Shown one piece after another: positions 1-8,854 of a stretch of 64,000 nt of DNA. Below the pieces are notes generated by a model. The model was not told the DNA's origin. It worked only from the letters and a program-made list of their open reading frames with translations, and ran no database searches. This DNA is from Rhodobacter flavimaris (lineage in GTDB: Bacteria > Pseudomonadota > Alphaproteobacteria > Rhodobacterales > Rhodobacteraceae), in contig NZ_JAJUOS010000001.1 of the NCBI RefSeq assembly GCF_021378075.1, positions 124,001 through 188,000 on the forward strand. The letters are read 5' to 3'. The position numbers and the translations under genes are program-made. The number at the start of each line of letters is the position of its first letter. Position 1 is the stretch's first letter.

Positions 1-527
1 AGCATATCGAAACCAAGGAAGTCACCGGCAAGGTGAAATGGTTCGACCCTGTCAAAGGATTTGGCTTCATTCTGGACTCCGAAGGGGGGCCGGACATTCT
101 GCTTCATGCCAATGTGCTGCGGAACTTCGGTCAGGGCTCGGTTGCCGATAACGCGGGGATTCGGGTGCTGGTGCAGGCGACGCCGCGCGGGGCGCAGGCG
201 GTCGAGGTGCTGGAGATCGAACCCCCAGAGGGCGAAGAGAAACCCGCGCCGATCGAGGATCTGGGCGAGACCGATCCCGCCGAGATCGCGGCGCTGCCGC
301 TGGAACCCGCGCGGGTGAAGTGGTTCGATAAGGTAAAGGGATTCGGGTTTGCGAACGTCTTCGGGCGCCCCGAGGATGTATTCGTGCATATCGAGGTCCT
401 TCGCCGTTCGGGCTTTTCCGATCTGGCGCCGGGCGAGGCGATTTGCCTGCGCGTGATCGAAGGCAAGCGTGGCCGCATGGCGGCTCAGGTGGTGTCGTGG
501 GAAGCCGCATTGCGTCAGGGGCGCTAG
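1..527 (+). CDS. two-domain cold-shock protein (5' end outside window)
   Basis: The reading frame is open from the first base (codons begin at 3, reading HIETKEVTGKVKWFD), so the true start lies before the window. Two cold-shock domains follow each other. The first has KVKWFDPVKGFGFI (RNP1-like KGFGF). The second starts near base 310 with RVKWFDKVKGFGF and carries an RNP2-like VFVHI. An acidic, proline-rich linker (EPPEGEEKPAPIEDLGETDP) joins them. Cold-shock domains bind single-stranded RNA/DNA, and double-CSD proteins of about 170-180 residues are common in Rhodobacterales, so little of the N-terminus is missing. The probable GTG start of the downstream DUF192 gene lies inside its last 31 bases, indicating translational coupling. 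Specific target RNAs cannot be read from the sequence. Confidence 0.93.
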   Translation, partial: HIETKEVTGKVKWFDPVKGFGFILDSEGGPDILLHANVLRNFGQGSVADNAGIRVLVQATPRGAQAVEVLEIEPPEGEEKPAPIEDLGETDPAEIAALPLEPARVKWFDKVKGFGFANVFGRPEDVFVHIEVLRRSGFSDLAPGEAICLRVIEGKRGRMAAQVVSWEAALRQGR

Positions 528-982
528 GGGCGCTTATCTTGCTGGCCTCGGTCGGTACGGCTTTGGCCGCGCCTTGCCGCGAGGATGTCGCCCTGTTCCG
601 TCTGCCCGACGGGCGCGAGGCGCGCTTTTCCGTTGAGATCGCCGATGATGCGGAAGAACGCGCGCAGGGCCTGATGGGCCGCACGAAAATGGCTGCCGGG
701 GCAGGAATGCTCTTTGTCTATGAGGCAGAGCACGAGGTTGCCTTCTGGATGCGCAACACGCTCATTCCGCTCGACATGATCTTCATCGACGCATCGGGGC
801 GGGTGGTCTCGGTCCATGCCAATGCCAAGCCGCATGACGAGACGCCGATTCCTTCGAAACTTCCCGTTCGGATGGTGCTTGAGATCAACGGCGGGCTGGC
901 CACGCGAATTGGCATCGTGCCGGGGGCCGAACTGGCACACCCCGCGCTGGATCAGTCACTAGCGTCCTGGCGCTGCGACTAG
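497..982 (+). CDS. exported DUF192 family protein
   Basis: 161 residues. The GTG start at 497 is chosen because it has an AGGTGG Shine-Dalgarno sequence at 487-492 and gives a clean signal peptide (MGSRIASG, hydrophobic core ALILLASVG, cut near TALA/AP). The remainder has the DUF192 pattern: [20 protein letters not shown], then [26 protein letters not shown], then VLEINGG. DUF192 proteins are small extracytoplasmic proteins of uncertain function. It overlaps the cold-shock gene by 31 bases and is followed by tRNA-Pro, so the two proteins are probably one transcription unit. An upstream in-frame start would add a charged, non-signal N-terminus and is less likely. Confidence 0.88.
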   Translation: MGSRIASGALGALILLASVGTALAAPCREDVALFRLPDGREARFSVEIADDAEERAQGLMGRTKMAAGAGMLFVYEAEHEVAFWMRNTLIPLDMIFIDASGRVVSVHANAKPHDETPIPSKLPVRMVLEINGGLATRIGIVPGAELAHPALDQSLASWRCD

Positions 983-1023
983 CCCCTTTCCCTCGGGCGC
1001 ATGTGCGGTTAGGAAGAGCGCGT

Positions 1024-1100
<77 letters not shown>

Positions 1101-1592
1101 TTTCCACTGAAAATGCGCAAAATTTGGTCATCTAGGCAGCTTCGGCGCCGGAGGCGTGATCCTCAGGCCACAATTTTCGCTCTATCCACAAGATATTGTG
1201 TGTTGTGGATGAAGTTTATCCAGATTGTCATTTCTGCGCCGCAATAGCGCGTGAAACAAGGGAATCCGTGGACTTGCTGCGGTGCGGCATCTTTCTGACC
1301 CCTGTGGATGAATCAAAATCGCCTTTTTGGGGCTCTTGCGCGGAAACACGTCAACTGAAAAATCGCCTTCTAGGGAAGGAAAGTTTTGTTGACCGCCCCG
1401 ACGCGCTACGTCAGTTTGTGTGAGCGGGTCGTAAAGCCACCAGATATAGTGGCGGCGGCGGGCGGGACAGAATCCTCACTTTCAGGTCGATCGGGTGCGG
1501 TCGGGCCAACTCTCTGCGTCGGCAGAGGGGCGGGGAAGTCTTGGCTGCTCCACGGGCAGCACGGATTTTAAAAAGGGTATGGGACAGGGCAG
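1101..1592 (+). promoter_or_regulatory. 492-base leader/intergenic region before nrdJ
   Basis: No convincing gene is seen here; the open frames inside lack homology and good starts. The region holds a strong NrdR box (1186-1201), several DnaA-box-like nonamers (1182-1311) and small hairpins such as CTCTGC-GTCG-GCAGAG at 1512-1527. I looked for a cobalamin riboswitch B12 box and did not find one. The main nrdJ promoter is unassigned; TTGACC at 1389-1394 is a possible -35 element without a good -10. Confidence 0.6.
1186..1201. promoter_or_regulatory. NrdR box upstream of nrdJ
   Basis: Read on the minus strand the site is ACACAATATCTTGTGG, nearly identical to the NrdR consensus acaCwAtATaTwGtgt (mismatches at the central A and the last base). 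NrdR is the ATP/dATP-sensing repressor of ribonucleotide reductase genes. NrdR boxes usually come in pairs about 30 bp apart; here the second would be a poor match near 1216-1231. The site lies about 400 bases before the nrdJ start codon. Confidence 0.7.
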
Positions 1593-4500
1593 ATGAAGAT
1601 CGAACGCAAGTTCACGGCAGCAGAAACCGGCGCCTATGGCGAGATCGCTTTCACGACGACCGCATCGGAGATTCGTAACCCCGACGGCAAGATCGTGTTC
1701 CGTAATGAACACGTCGAGGTTCCCGAGGGCTGGTCGCAGGTTGCCTCGGATGTTCTGGCCCAGAAATACTTCCGCAAGGCGGGCGTTCCGGCGACGCTGA
1801 AGAAGATCAAGGAAAAGGGCGTGCCCGAGTTCCTGTGGCGCTCGGTTCCCGACACCGCCGCACTTGAAAAGCTGCCCGAAGATCAGCGCATCGTGGGCGA
1901 GACCTCGGCCAAGCAGGTCTTCGACCGTCTCGCCGGCGCCTGGACCTACTGGGGCTGGAAGGGCGGCTATTTCTCGACCGAGGAAGACGCCCGCGCCTAT
2001 TACGATGAGATGCGCTACATGCTGGCCGAGCAGATGGCCGCGCCGAACAGCCCGCAGTGGTTCAACACCGGCCTGCACTGGGCCTATGGCATCGACGGCC
2101 CGTCGCAGGGCCATTTCTACGTCGATCACGAGACCGGCAAGCTGACCAAGTCCGCCTCGGCCTATGAGCACCCGCAGCCCCATGCCTGCTTCATCCAGTC
2201 CGTCAAGGACGACCTGGTGGGCGAGGGCGGCATCATGGACCTCTGGGTCCGCGAGGCACGCCTGTTCAAATACGGCTCGGGCACCGGCACCAACTTCTCG
2301 AGCCTGCGCGGCGAGGGCGAGAAGCTCTCGGGCGGCGGCAAGTCCTCGGGCCTGATGGGGTTCCTGAAGATCGGCGACCGCGCGGCGGGCGCGATCAAGT
2401 CGGGCGGCACCACGCGCCGCGCGGCCAAGATGGTGATCTGCGACATGGATCACCCCGATATCGAGAGCTTCATCAACTGGAAGGTCATCGAAGAGCAGAA
2501 GGTCGCCTCGCTGGTGGCCGGCTCGAAGATGCACGAGCGTGAGCTGAACAAGATCTTCGAGGCGATCGGTCTGTGGGACGGGGCCGAGGCCGATGCCTAC
2601 GATCCTGCCAAGAACGAGGCGCTGAAGGCGGCGATCAAGTCGGCCAAGCGCGCGCTGATCCCGGAAACCTATGTCAACCGCGTGCTGCAGTACGCGCGGC
2701 AGGGTTATGCCTCGATCGAATTCCCGACCTATGACACCGACTGGGATTCGGAGGCCTATATCTCGGTCTCGGGCCAGAACTCGAACAACTCGGTGCGCGT
2801 GACCAATGCCTTCCTGAAGGCGGTCAAGGATGACGCCGATTGGGAACTGGTGCGCCGCACCGATGGCAAGGTCTCCAAGACCGTGAAGGCGCGCGAGTTG
2901 TGGGATCAGGTTGGTCACGCCGCCTGGGCCTGCGCCGATCCGGGCATCCAGTTCCATGACACCGTCAACGAATGGCACACCTGCCCCGAGGATGGCGAGA
3001 TCCGCGGCTCGAACCCGTGCTCGGAATATATGTTCCTGGACGACACGGCCTGCAACCTGGCCTCGATGAACCTGCTGACCTTCTACAAGGACGGCGCGTT
3101 TGACGCCGAGGCCTATATCCACGCCACGCGCCTGTGGACCGTGACGCTGGAAATCTCGGTGCTGATGGCGCAGTTCCCGAGCCAGGAGATCGCGCAGCGC
3201 TCCTATGACTTCCGCACGCTTGGTCTGGGCTACGCCAACATCGGCGGGCTGCTGATGAACATGGGCTTTGGCTATGACTCGGACGAGGGCAGGGCGCTGT
3301 GCGGTGCGCTGACCGCGCTGATGACCGGCGTAAGCTACGCGACCTCGGCCGAGATGGCGGCAGAACTCGGCGCTTTCCCGGGCTATGCCAAGAACGCCCA
3401 GCACATGCTGCGCGTGATCCGCAACCACCGCGCCGCCGCCTATAGCAAGGCCGCGGGCTATGAGGCGCTTGAGGTTCAGCCGGTTCCTCTTGACGCCGCA
3501 AGCTGCCCCGATCAGTCGCTGATTGCGCTGGCGCGCAACGCCTGGGACGAGGCGCTGGTTCTGGGCGAAGCCCATGGCTACCGCAACGCGCAGGTCTCGG
3601 TCATCGCACCGACCGGCACCATCGGCCTCGTGATGGATTGCGACACCACCGGGATCGAGCCCGATTTCGCGCTGGTCAAGTTCAAGAAGCTCGCCGGCGG
3701 CGGTTACTTCAAGATCATCAACCGTTCGGTCCCGGCGGCGCTGGAAAAGCTCGGCTACTCCTCGTCACAGATCGAAGAGATCATCGCCTATGCGGTCGGC
3801 CACGGCACGCTTGGCAACTGCGCGGGCATCAACCACACCGCGCTGATCGGCCACGGCTTCGGCGCGCGTGAGATCGAGAAGATCGAGGCAGCGCTGCCTT
3901 CGGCCTTTGACATCCGCTTCGTGTTCAACCAGTGGACCTTGGGCGAGGACTTCTGCACCAAGACCCTAGGCATCCCCGCCGAGAAGTTGAACGACCCGAC
4001 CTTTGATCTGCTGCGTCACCTGGGCTTCACCCGCGCACAGATCGAGGCCGCGAATGACCACGTTTGCGGGACGATGACGCTGGAAGGCGCGCCCTTCCTG
4101 CGCGCCGAGCATTACGCCGTCTTCGATTGCGCCAATGCCTGCGGCAAGAAGGGCAAGCGCTACCTGTCGGTCGAAAGCCACATCCGCATGATGGCCGCTG
4201 CGCAGTCCTTCATCTCGGGTGCGATCTCGAAGACGATCAACATGCCGAACTCGGCCTCAATCGAGGACGTTAAGGCCGCCTATGAGCTAAGCTGGTCGCT
4301 TGGCATCAAGGCCAACGCGCTCTACCGCGACGGCTCGAAGCTGTCGCAGCCGCTGGCGTCCGCGCTGGTCGAGGATGATGACGAGGCCGAGGAAATCCTG
4401 GCCAACGGTTCGCAGCAGGAAAAAGCCGTGACGCTGGCCGAGAAGATCATCGAGAAGGTCGTAGTCAAGGAGATCGTCCGCTCGCACCGCGAAAAGCTGC

Positions 4501-5285
4501 CCGAGCGCCGCAAGGGCTACACGCAGAAGGCAGTCGTCGGGGGCCACAAGGTCTACCTGCGCACGGGTGAATATCAGGACGGTCAGCTTGGCGAGATCTT
4601 CATCGACATGCACAAGGAAGGCGCTGGCTTCCGTGCGATGATGAACAACTTCGCGATCGCCGTTTCGGTGGGCCTGCAATACGGCGTGCCTCTGGAAGAG
4701 TTCGTCGACGCCTTCACCTTCACCAAGTTCGAGCCCGCGGGCATGGTGCAGGGCAACGACTCGATCAAGAACGCGACCTCGATCCTTGACTACGTGTTCC
4801 GTGAACTGGCCGTGTCCTATCTCGACCGCACCGACCTTGCGCATATCAAGCCGCAGGGCACCGCGTTCGACGATCTGGGCGGCGGTGTCGGCGAGGGCAA
4901 GCGCAACGTCGAGCCGGTGAGCGAGACAGCGGCATCGAAATCGCTTGAGGTGCTGCGCCAGATCTCCTCGACGGGCTATCTGCGCAAGCGCCTGCCGCAA
5001 GAGCTGATCGTGCTGCAAGGCGGTGGCGCAGGTGCGACGGCATTTGCCGGTGCGACCGATCCGGTGGCCGCGCTGAACACGCTGGTGCCGGAAACGGCGA
5101 TGGCGGTGGGCGCCTCGGCATCGACCGCGATCTCCTCGGGCGTGGTCAGCATGGATGCGCGCACCAAGGCCAAGATGCAGGGCTATGAGGGCGACCCCTG
5201 CGGCGAGTGCGGCAACTACACGCTCGTGCGCAACGGCACCTGCATGAAATGCAACACCTGCGGGGCGACCAGCGGTTGCTCCTAA
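1593..5285 (+). CDS. nrdJ: vitamin B12-dependent (class II) ribonucleotide reductase
   Basis: 1230 residues, the usual size for long alphaproteobacterial NrdJ. It makes deoxyribonucleotides from ribonucleotides with adenosylcobalamin as radical source and is independent of oxygen. The barrel core includes the PCSE motif at about residue 476 followed by [12 protein letters not shown], and IAPTGTIG near residue 672. A TSCPD-type domain occupies roughly residues 970-1100 ([29 protein letters not shown]). The C-terminal tail carries a cysteine cluster (Cys1203, 1206, 1217, 1220, 1223, 1229), a zinc-ribbon-like and redox-active end typical of this family. The ATG start follows a purine-rich GGGACAGGGC stretch. 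The NrdR box upstream argues for dATP-responsive control. No small subunit or activase is expected or found nearby. Confidence 0.98.
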   Translation: MKIERKFTAAETGAYGEIAFTTTASEIRNPDGKIVFRNEHVEVPEGWSQVASDVLAQKYFRKAGVPATLKKIKEKGVPEFLWRSVPDTAALEKLPEDQRIVGETSAKQVFDRLAGAWTYWGWKGGYFSTEEDARAYYDEMRYMLAEQMAAPNSPQWFNTGLHWAYGIDGPSQGHFYVDHETGKLTKSASAYEHPQPHACFIQSVKDDLVGEGGIMDLWVREARLFKYGSGTGTNFSSLRGEGEKLSGGGKSSGLMGFLKIGDRAAGAIKSGGTTRRAAKMVICDMDHPDIESFINWKVIEEQKVASLVAGSKMHERELNKIFEAIGLWDGAEADAYDPAKNEALKAAIKSAKRALIPETYVNRVLQYARQGYASIEFPTYDTDWDSEAYISVSGQNSNNSVRVTNAFLKAVKDDADWELVRRTDGKVSKTVKARELWDQVGHAAWACADPGIQFHDTVNEWHTCPEDGEIRGSNPCSEYMFLDDTACNLASMNLLTFYKDGAFDAEAYIHATRLWTVTLEISVLMAQFPSQEIAQRSYDFRTLGLGYANIGGLLMNMGFGYDSDEGRALCGALTALMTGVSYATSAEMAAELGAFPGYAKNAQHMLRVIRNHRAAAYSKAAGYEALEVQPVPLDAASCPDQSLIALARNAWDEALVLGEAHGYRNAQVSVIAPTGTIGLVMDCDTTGIEPDFALVKFKKLAGGGYFKIINRSVPAALEKLGYSSSQIEEIIAYAVGHGTLGNCAGINHTALIGHGFGAREIEKIEAALPSAFDIRFVFNQWTLGEDFCTKTLGIPAEKLNDPTFDLLRHLGFTRAQIEAANDHVCGTMTLEGAPFLRAEHYAVFDCANACGKKGKRYLSVESHIRMMAAAQSFISGAISKTINMPNSASIEDVKAAYELSWSLGIKANALYRDGSKLSQPLASALVEDDDEAEEILANGSQQEKAVTLAEKIIEKVVVKEIVRSHREKLPERRKGYTQKAVVGGHKVYLRTGEYQDGQLGEIFIDMHKEGAGFRAMMNNFAIAVSVGLQYGVPLEEFVDAFTFTKFEPAGMVQGNDSIKNATSILDYVFRELAVSYLDRTDLAHIKPQGTAFDDLGGGVGEGKRNVEPVSETAASKSLEVLRQISSTGYLRKRLPQELIVLQGGGAGATAFAGATDPVAALNTLVPETAMAVGASASTAISSGVVSMDARTKAKMQGYEGDPCGECGNYTLVRNGTCMKCNTCGATSGCS

Positions 5286-5291
5286 GGGGTA

Positions 5292-5316
5292 GGGGCTCCG
5301 GTTCGGCCGGGGCCCC
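5292..5316 (+). terminator. GC-rich hairpin after nrdJ
   Basis: GGGGCTCCGG (5292-5301) pairs with CCGGGGCCCC (5307-5316) through one G-U pair, with a 5-base loop. It starts 6 bases after the nrdJ stop codon. No T-tract follows, so it may only slow transcription or stabilise the mRNA 3' end. Confidence 0.4.
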
Positions 5317-5398
5317 GACGAAACGGCGGGGTAATGCCCCGATAAGAGATCGGCGCATCGCAAATCTCGATGGGCCTGTGAATAGAAGGAAGTGCTCG

Positions 5399-5650
5399 GT
5401 GGAGCTGATCGTCGGAAGTAAGCGGATTGTCCCCATGGCCACGCGGCGCATCGCGGGCGGGATCGAGGCGGAGCTGGCAGGCGAGGCGCTGACCTCGGTG
5501 CTGGATGCCACCTTCGGCGGCGGCGTCTCGATCGAGGTTCTGGGCGGCGATCTGGACCGCTGCCCGATGGACGTGGCCGACATCCGTATGCACGGCGCGG
5601 CAACCACTGTGACTTTCCTCAGCGCCGCGCAGGCGGTGCGACTGAACTGA
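5399..5650 (+). CDS. small conserved-looking hypothetical protein (83 aa)
   Basis: I do not recognise a family. The frame from GTG 5399 (preceded by AGAAGGAAG) encodes an acidic, alanine- and glycine-rich protein: VELIVGSKRIVPMATRRI, then SVLDATFGGGVSIEVLGG, ending FLSAAQAVRLN. It has no signal peptide, membrane segment or Cys pair. It looks like a small alpha/beta domain with alternating hydrophobic strands. ATG 5435 is an alternative start (71 residues). It lies 113 bases after nrdJ and just before a strong terminator, so it may share the nrdJ transcript. Codon use matches neighbouring genes, which supports its being real. Confidence 0.6.
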   Translation: MELIVGSKRIVPMATRRIAGGIEAELAGEALTSVLDATFGGGVSIEVLGGDLDRCPMDVADIRMHGAATTVTFLSAAQAVRLN

Positions 5651-5747
5651 GCTCGGGGGCGGGTGCGCTCGCCCCAGACGTCGAGAAGGCCCAGGCAAAA
5701 CCATGATACACCTCGGGCGGTGAACCAAAGAGCCTGATCGACGAAAC

Positions 5748-5774
5748 TGGCCCCCTCTGACACAGAGGGGGCCA
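5748..5774. terminator. strong bidirectional terminator
   Basis: A perfect 12-bp stem, TGGCCCCCTCTG (5748-5759) and CAGAGGGGGCCA (5763-5774), with a 3-base loop. It is followed by ATTTATT on the plus strand. It lies between the plus-strand nrdJ unit and the minus-strand ars unit that ends at 5788 and can serve both. Confidence 0.8.
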
Positions 5775-5787
5775 ATTTATTAGCGGA

Positions 5788-6024
5788 TCAGGCCGAGAGC
5801 CAGCCCTCCAGCTTGGCCGGATCGGGCAGGCCACCGGCGTGCACGAGCTTGCCGTCGATGCTGATGCCGGGGGTGGACATGACACCCGCTCGGGCAATGG
5901 CGGCGATGTCGGAGACCTTCTCGACGCTGACCTTGATACCCAGTTTCGCGGCAGCCGCACGGACCATCTCTTCGGTGGTGGCGCAGCGTTTGCAGCCGGG
6001 GCCGTAAACCTTGATATCCTTCAT
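5788..6024 (-). CDS. small thioredoxin-like protein (redox-active disulfide protein 2 type)
   Basis: 78 residues: MKDIKVYGPGCKRCATTEEM with a CxxC at Cys11/Cys14, and the cis-proline-containing VMSTPGISIDG, then KLVHAGGLPDP. This matches the minimal thioredoxin/glutaredoxin-fold proteins that accompany DUF318/ArsP-type permeases. It is cytoplasmic with no signal peptide. It is the last gene of the arsR-permease-thioredoxin unit, 10 bases after the permease stop codon. By inference it delivers electrons or a thiol-bound metalloid to the permease; the substrate is not established by sequence. Confidence 0.88.
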   Translation of the reverse strand: MKDIKVYGPGCKRCATTEEMVRAAAAKLGIKVSVEKVSDIAAIARAGVMSTPGISIDGKLVHAGGLPDPAKLEGWLSA

Positions 6025-6034
6025 TTTTCCCTCC

Positions 6035-7090
6035 TTAGAACAGGGCGTTAAATAGAAAACCGACCGCGAGGATGCCGCTGGCGACGATGCCGATGAACAC
6101 GGCGATCAGGCGCAATTTCAGAACCTGCTTGAGGATGATCATCTCGGGCAGGCTGAGTGCGATGACCGACATCATGAAGGCCAGAACCGTGCCAAGCGCC
6201 GCGCCCTTGCCCAGAAGGGCCTCGACGATGGGGATGACCCCGGCGGCGTTCGTATACATCGGCACGCCCATCAGCACGGCTGCGGGCACCGACCACCAGG
6301 CGCCGCTGCCCATCACGCGGGCCATCAGATCCTCGGGGACATAGCCATGGATCAGCGCGCCCATTCCGATGCCGAGGATGATCCATATCCAGACCTTGCC
6401 GAAAATCTCGCGCACCGAGTCCAGCCCGCGCCGGTAGCGGTCGGGCAGGGTGAGGGCCTCATCCTCGACCGGGTCGGTTGCGCCGGCGTGGATGTCGCGC
6501 ACCCAGTCCTGCAACCAGCCCTCAAGGTGCAAACGCCCGATCACCCAGCCCGCGACGATGGCAATCGCCAGCCCAAAGCCGAGGTAGATCAGCGCCACGT
6601 TCCAGCCGACAAGCCCGATCAGAAGGATTAGCGCGACCTCGTTCACCATGGGCGCGGCGATCAGGAAAGAGAACGTCACCCCAAGCGGGATACCGGCCGA
6701 GACAAAGCCGATGAACAGCGGCACGGCCGAGCACGAACAAAACGGCGTCAGCACCCCAAGGCCCGCCGCCGTCACATTGGCCAGCCCCTCGCGCTTGCCC
6801 GCCAGCGCGGCGCGGGTTTTCTCCGGGCTGAAGAAGCTGCGCACCACGCCCATCGCAAAGACGATCAGCGCGAGCAGCATCATCACCTTGGGCACGTCGT
6901 AGAAGAAGAAGGCCAGCGCCTCGCCTAGGTGGCTGTGGCGTTCCACGGGCAGGCGCGCGACCAGCGCCTCGGACAGGGCCGGAAGCTGGCGATAAAGCGC
7001 CCACCAAAGGGCGGCTACGGCCAGAACGGCGACGCTCCAGCCCCAGGCGGACGGGGGTTTTCGCGGGGTGTCGTGGGAAAGAACGCTCAT
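6035..7090 (-). CDS. DUF318/ArsP-family permease
   Basis: 351 residues with about eight to ten membrane segments in two halves. The hallmark TPFCSCSAVPLFIGF motif is present (about residues 138-152), followed by IAAPMVNEVALILL. The second half has GVPMYTNAAGVIPIVEALL. Family members include the Campylobacter organoarsenical efflux permease ArsP and heavy-metal-linked SO0444-type permeases. The ATG start at 7090 overlaps the arsR stop (ATGA), so the two are translationally coupled. The CSCS cysteines suggest thiol-bound trivalent metalloid as cargo. A soluble segment of about 60 residues (from GWLQDWVRDIHAG) separates the halves. The metal specificity is an inference from arsR; other cargo is possible. 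Confidence 0.88.
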   Translation of the reverse strand: MSVLSHDTPRKPPSAWGWSVAVLAVAALWWALYRQLPALSEALVARLPVERHSHLGEALAFFFYDVPKVMMLLALIVFAMGVVRSFFSPEKTRAALAGKREGLANVTAAGLGVLTPFCSCSAVPLFIGFVSAGIPLGVTFSFLIAAPMVNEVALILLIGLVGWNVALIYLGFGLAIAIVAGWVIGRLHLEGWLQDWVRDIHAGATDPVEDEALTLPDRYRRGLDSVREIFGKVWIWIILGIGMGALIHGYVPEDLMARVMGSGAWWSVPAAVLMGVPMYTNAAGVIPIVEALLGKGAALGTVLAFMMSVIALSLPEMIILKQVLKLRLIAVFIGIVASGILAVGFLFNALF

Positions 7091-7371
7091 GCCGCACTCC
7101 TTTCCGGCTGCGCCGCCGCCAGAATGGCGGAAAGCGCGTTGTGCAACTCGGGGGGCAAATCGGGGTTGATCTGGTAACGCACCCATTGCGCGTCTCGCCG
7201 GTCGGTGATCAACCCGGCCTGCTTGAGCACCTGCATATGGCGCGAGACCCGGCTTTGCGTGGCGCCAAGGCGCTCCATCAACTCACAGGCGCAGTGCTCG
7301 CCATGATCCCACAGGATTTGCAGCGCCGCGAGGCGCGTGGGCTCGGCCAAGGCTGTCAGGAACTGGATCAT
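7087..7371 (-). CDS. arsR: ArsR-family metalloregulatory repressor
   Basis: 94 residues with a winged-helix fold: MIQFLTALAEPTRLAALQIL, then EHCACELMERLGATQSRVSRHMQVLKQAGLI, then DAQWVRYQIN. The CAC pair just before the recognition helix corresponds to the CxC As(III)/Sb(III) site of ArsR-type sensors. This is unlike SqrR/BigR-type persulfide sensors, whose cysteines are far apart. The ATG at 7371 is chosen because residues upstream would be an unrelated Cys/Arg-rich extension crossing the operator. It is the first gene of the unit and overlaps the permease start by four bases. A pseudo-palindromic operator lies at 7390-7405, 19 bases upstream, consistent with autorepression relieved by metalloid. 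Confidence 0.93.
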   Translation of the reverse strand: MIQFLTALAEPTRLAALQILWDHGEHCACELMERLGATQSRVSRHMQVLKQAGLITDRRDAQWVRYQINPDLPPELHNALSAILAAAQPERSAA

Positions 7372-7389
7372 CGCCGTCTCCTTTGCTGC

Positions 7390-7405
7390 ATGCGTATATG
7401 CGCAT
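7390..7405. promoter_or_regulatory. probable ArsR operator
   Basis: ATGCGTATATGCGCAT is a palindrome except for one pair of positions (ATGCG-N-ATAT-N-CGCAT). It sits directly before the arsR start codon on the minus strand, where an autoregulatory operator is expected. Confidence 0.55.
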
Positions 7406-7449
7406 AAGCAAAAAAGCGAGATGACGCGACGTCGCACCCTTCAATCAGA

Positions 7450-7474
7450 AAACCCGCCCGGAGGGGGCGGGTTT
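7450..7474 (-). terminator. hairpin terminator after the 7491-7751 gene
   Basis: AAACCCGCCC (7450-7459) pairs perfectly with GGGCGGGTTT (7465-7474) around a 5-base loop. On the minus strand the stem ends in GGGCGGGTTTTCTGA, giving a short U-run 16 bases after the stop codon of the secreted protein gene. Confidence 0.65.
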
Positions 7475-7490
7475 CAGCCGTTCCGCAGGC

Positions 7491-7751
7491 TCAGTGGCGC
7501 CCGCTTCCGGATTGGCGCTGTTGGCCGAGGTCGTCCTCAAGCTTGCCGCGCGCGTTTTGAACCATCACGCCAAGCATCTCATCCTCGCCGGGCGTGTCGA
7601 CGCTCTGGGTCAGGTTTTCCTCGTGATATTGGCTCAGGATGGTGTCATCCTCGGTCGCCCAAGGGTTGTTGTGCCCGGCCATCGCGGCGCTGCCCAGAAG
7701 AAGCGCGCCAAGAGTGAGCGAGGCGAGACGTGTAAACTTGCCTGATTTCAT
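7491..7751 (-). CDS. small secreted protein of unknown function
   Basis: 86 residues from ATG 7751. The start gives a typical signal peptide (MKSGKFTRLASLTLGALLLGSAAMA, cut before GHNNPW). The mature part of about 61 residues is acidic: NNPWATEDDTILSQYHEENLTQS, then GEDEMLGVMVQNARGKLEDD. It has no cysteine and no recognisable domain. The hydrophilic C-terminal half is predicted to be helical. It is a single-gene unit followed by its own terminator, between the ars unit and glk. A periplasmic location is inferred from the signal peptide; I cannot assign a function. Confidence 0.7.
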   Translation of the reverse strand: MKSGKFTRLASLTLGALLLGSAAMAGHNNPWATEDDTILSQYHEENLTQSVDTPGEDEMLGVMVQNARGKLEDDLGQQRQSGSGRH

Positions 7752-7870
7752 TGCTGTTCCTTTGCTCGAACGACCCGCCGTGGTGCGGGCCATAGGGCAA
7801 AGATTGGTTCCGAGGGGGCCTCGCGCTATGCGGCAAAACGCGCTTGGGCGAAAAGTCGCACCCGGAATGT

Positions 7871-8854
7871 CTATTTCCGGGCGCGCAGGGCCTGCAGATG
7901 AGTCGCGCAGCCGGTCAGCGCCGCGTAGTCATCCTCGATCACATGCACCGGAAACTCGGTCATCAGCACAGAGAAGCGGCCCTTGGCCCGGAACGCCTCG
8001 GCAAAGCCGAACTGATCGAGCCAAGGGGTGAAGGCGCGAGCGACACCGCCGCAAAGGTAAAGCCCGCCGAAAGGCAGGTGGATCAGCGCCAGATCGCCCA
8101 CCGCCATGCCCAGCATCCGCACGAAAAGCTGCCCGGTGGCCTGTGCAAGCGGATCGCCCGCCTGCATCGCGGCCATGATCTGCGCGGCGGGAATGTCGGC
8201 GCGGGCTCCGGCCTCGGAGGTGACGAAGGCATAGACACGCTCGAACCCGCGACCCGAGAGCACATCCTCGACCGCGGCAAAGCCATGCGCGCTGTGAACG
8301 AATTCCATCAGCGCCATGTCGCGCGCGTCCTGAACGGGCAGGGCCGCGTGGCCGCATTCGGAGGCGGCGACGATGCGCCCGCCCGGCGCTTCGTGCACGG
8401 GGGCCGCGTTGAACCCTGTGCCCACACCGACGACAAGGCGGCTTGCACCGGCCTCGGCCGGGGCGCCCGCGATCAAGGTGCGCGTGGCGCCTTCGGGTAG
8501 ATGGCCCAGGGCATGGCCCTGCGCCTGAAGATCGTTGAGGATGGCGACCGTCTCGGCGCCGGTCACGCGGGCGACTTCGTGGGCCTCGATCACCCAGGAC
8601 AGGTTCGTCATCTCGGCACTGTCGCCAGCAGCCGAGACTGGCCCGGCGACGGCGATGCAGGCCCCCGCGAGGTCGCTTACCCCCTCCTTGGCCATGTATT
8701 CGCTCAGGATCGGGTAGAAGGACGCGCGCCCGGCATTGGCGAAGCGCGCAATGGTGTGCGGCAGCAGGCGTCCATCCTCGGCCAGCGCGACGCGCGTGTT
8801 GGTCCCGCCGATATCGGCCAGCAGCGTGTAGCGATCAGGGGTCATATCGGTCAT
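7871..8854 (-). CDS. glk: glucokinase
   Basis: 327 residues, the standard length for bacterial Glk (ROK/hexokinase fold). It phosphorylates glucose to glucose 6-phosphate with ATP. The phosphate-1 motif LLADIGGTNTRVAL lies near residues 9-22, followed by ACIAVAGPV, the catalytic-base region ILNDLQAQGHAL, VVGVGTGFNAAPV and the second phosphate loop LCGGVARAFTPWL. ATG 8854 overlaps the TGA of the beta-glucosidase gene (ATGA); ATG 8845 is a less coupled alternative. It is the third gene of the aglR-bgl-glk minus-strand unit and uses the glucose released by the GH1 and GH13 enzymes. A short inverted repeat (CCCGGAA/TTCCGGG, 7861-7881) covers its stop codon. Confidence 0.95.
   Translation of the reverse strand: MTDMTPDRYTLLADIGGTNTRVALAEDGRLLPHTIARFANAGRASFYPILSEYMAKEGVSDLAGACIAVAGPVSAAGDSAEMTNLSWVIEAHEVARVTGAETVAILNDLQAQGHALGHLPEGATRTLIAGAPAEAGASRLVVGVGTGFNAAPVHEAPGGRIVAASECGHAALPVQDARDMALMEFVHSAHGFAAVEDVLSGRGFERVYAFVTSEAGARADIPAAQIMAAMQAGDPLAQATGQLFVRMLGMAVGDLALIHLPFGGLYLCGGVARAFTPWLDQFGFAEAFRAKGRFSVLMTEFPVHVIEDDYAALTGCATHLQALRARK

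Noticed and set aside
1182..1311. Chromosomal replication origin
   Set aside because: The DnaA-like nonamers are few and each carries a mismatch. No AT-rich unwinding element or usual origin-neighbour genes are present.
1101..1592. Cobalamin riboswitch before the B12-dependent RNR gene
   Set aside because: No B12-box sequence or matching multi-stem architecture could be found; the leader is better explained by the NrdR box.
1482..3575. 697-codon open frame on the minus strand opposite nrdJ
   Set aside because: It is a frame shadow of the high-GC nrdJ gene: rich in Arg/Gly/His, with no recognisable domain and no ribosome-binding site.
5207..5398. N-terminal extension of the 83-residue protein into the end of nrdJ
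   Set aside because: The extension is an Arg-rich shadow of the nrdJ C-terminus and the post-nrdJ hairpin; the GTG at 5399 has a better ribosome-binding site.
4287..5603. 438-codon minus-strand frame at the end of nrdJ
   Set aside because: Antisense shadow with Arg/Pro-rich low-complexity translation that crosses the terminator-like hairpin.
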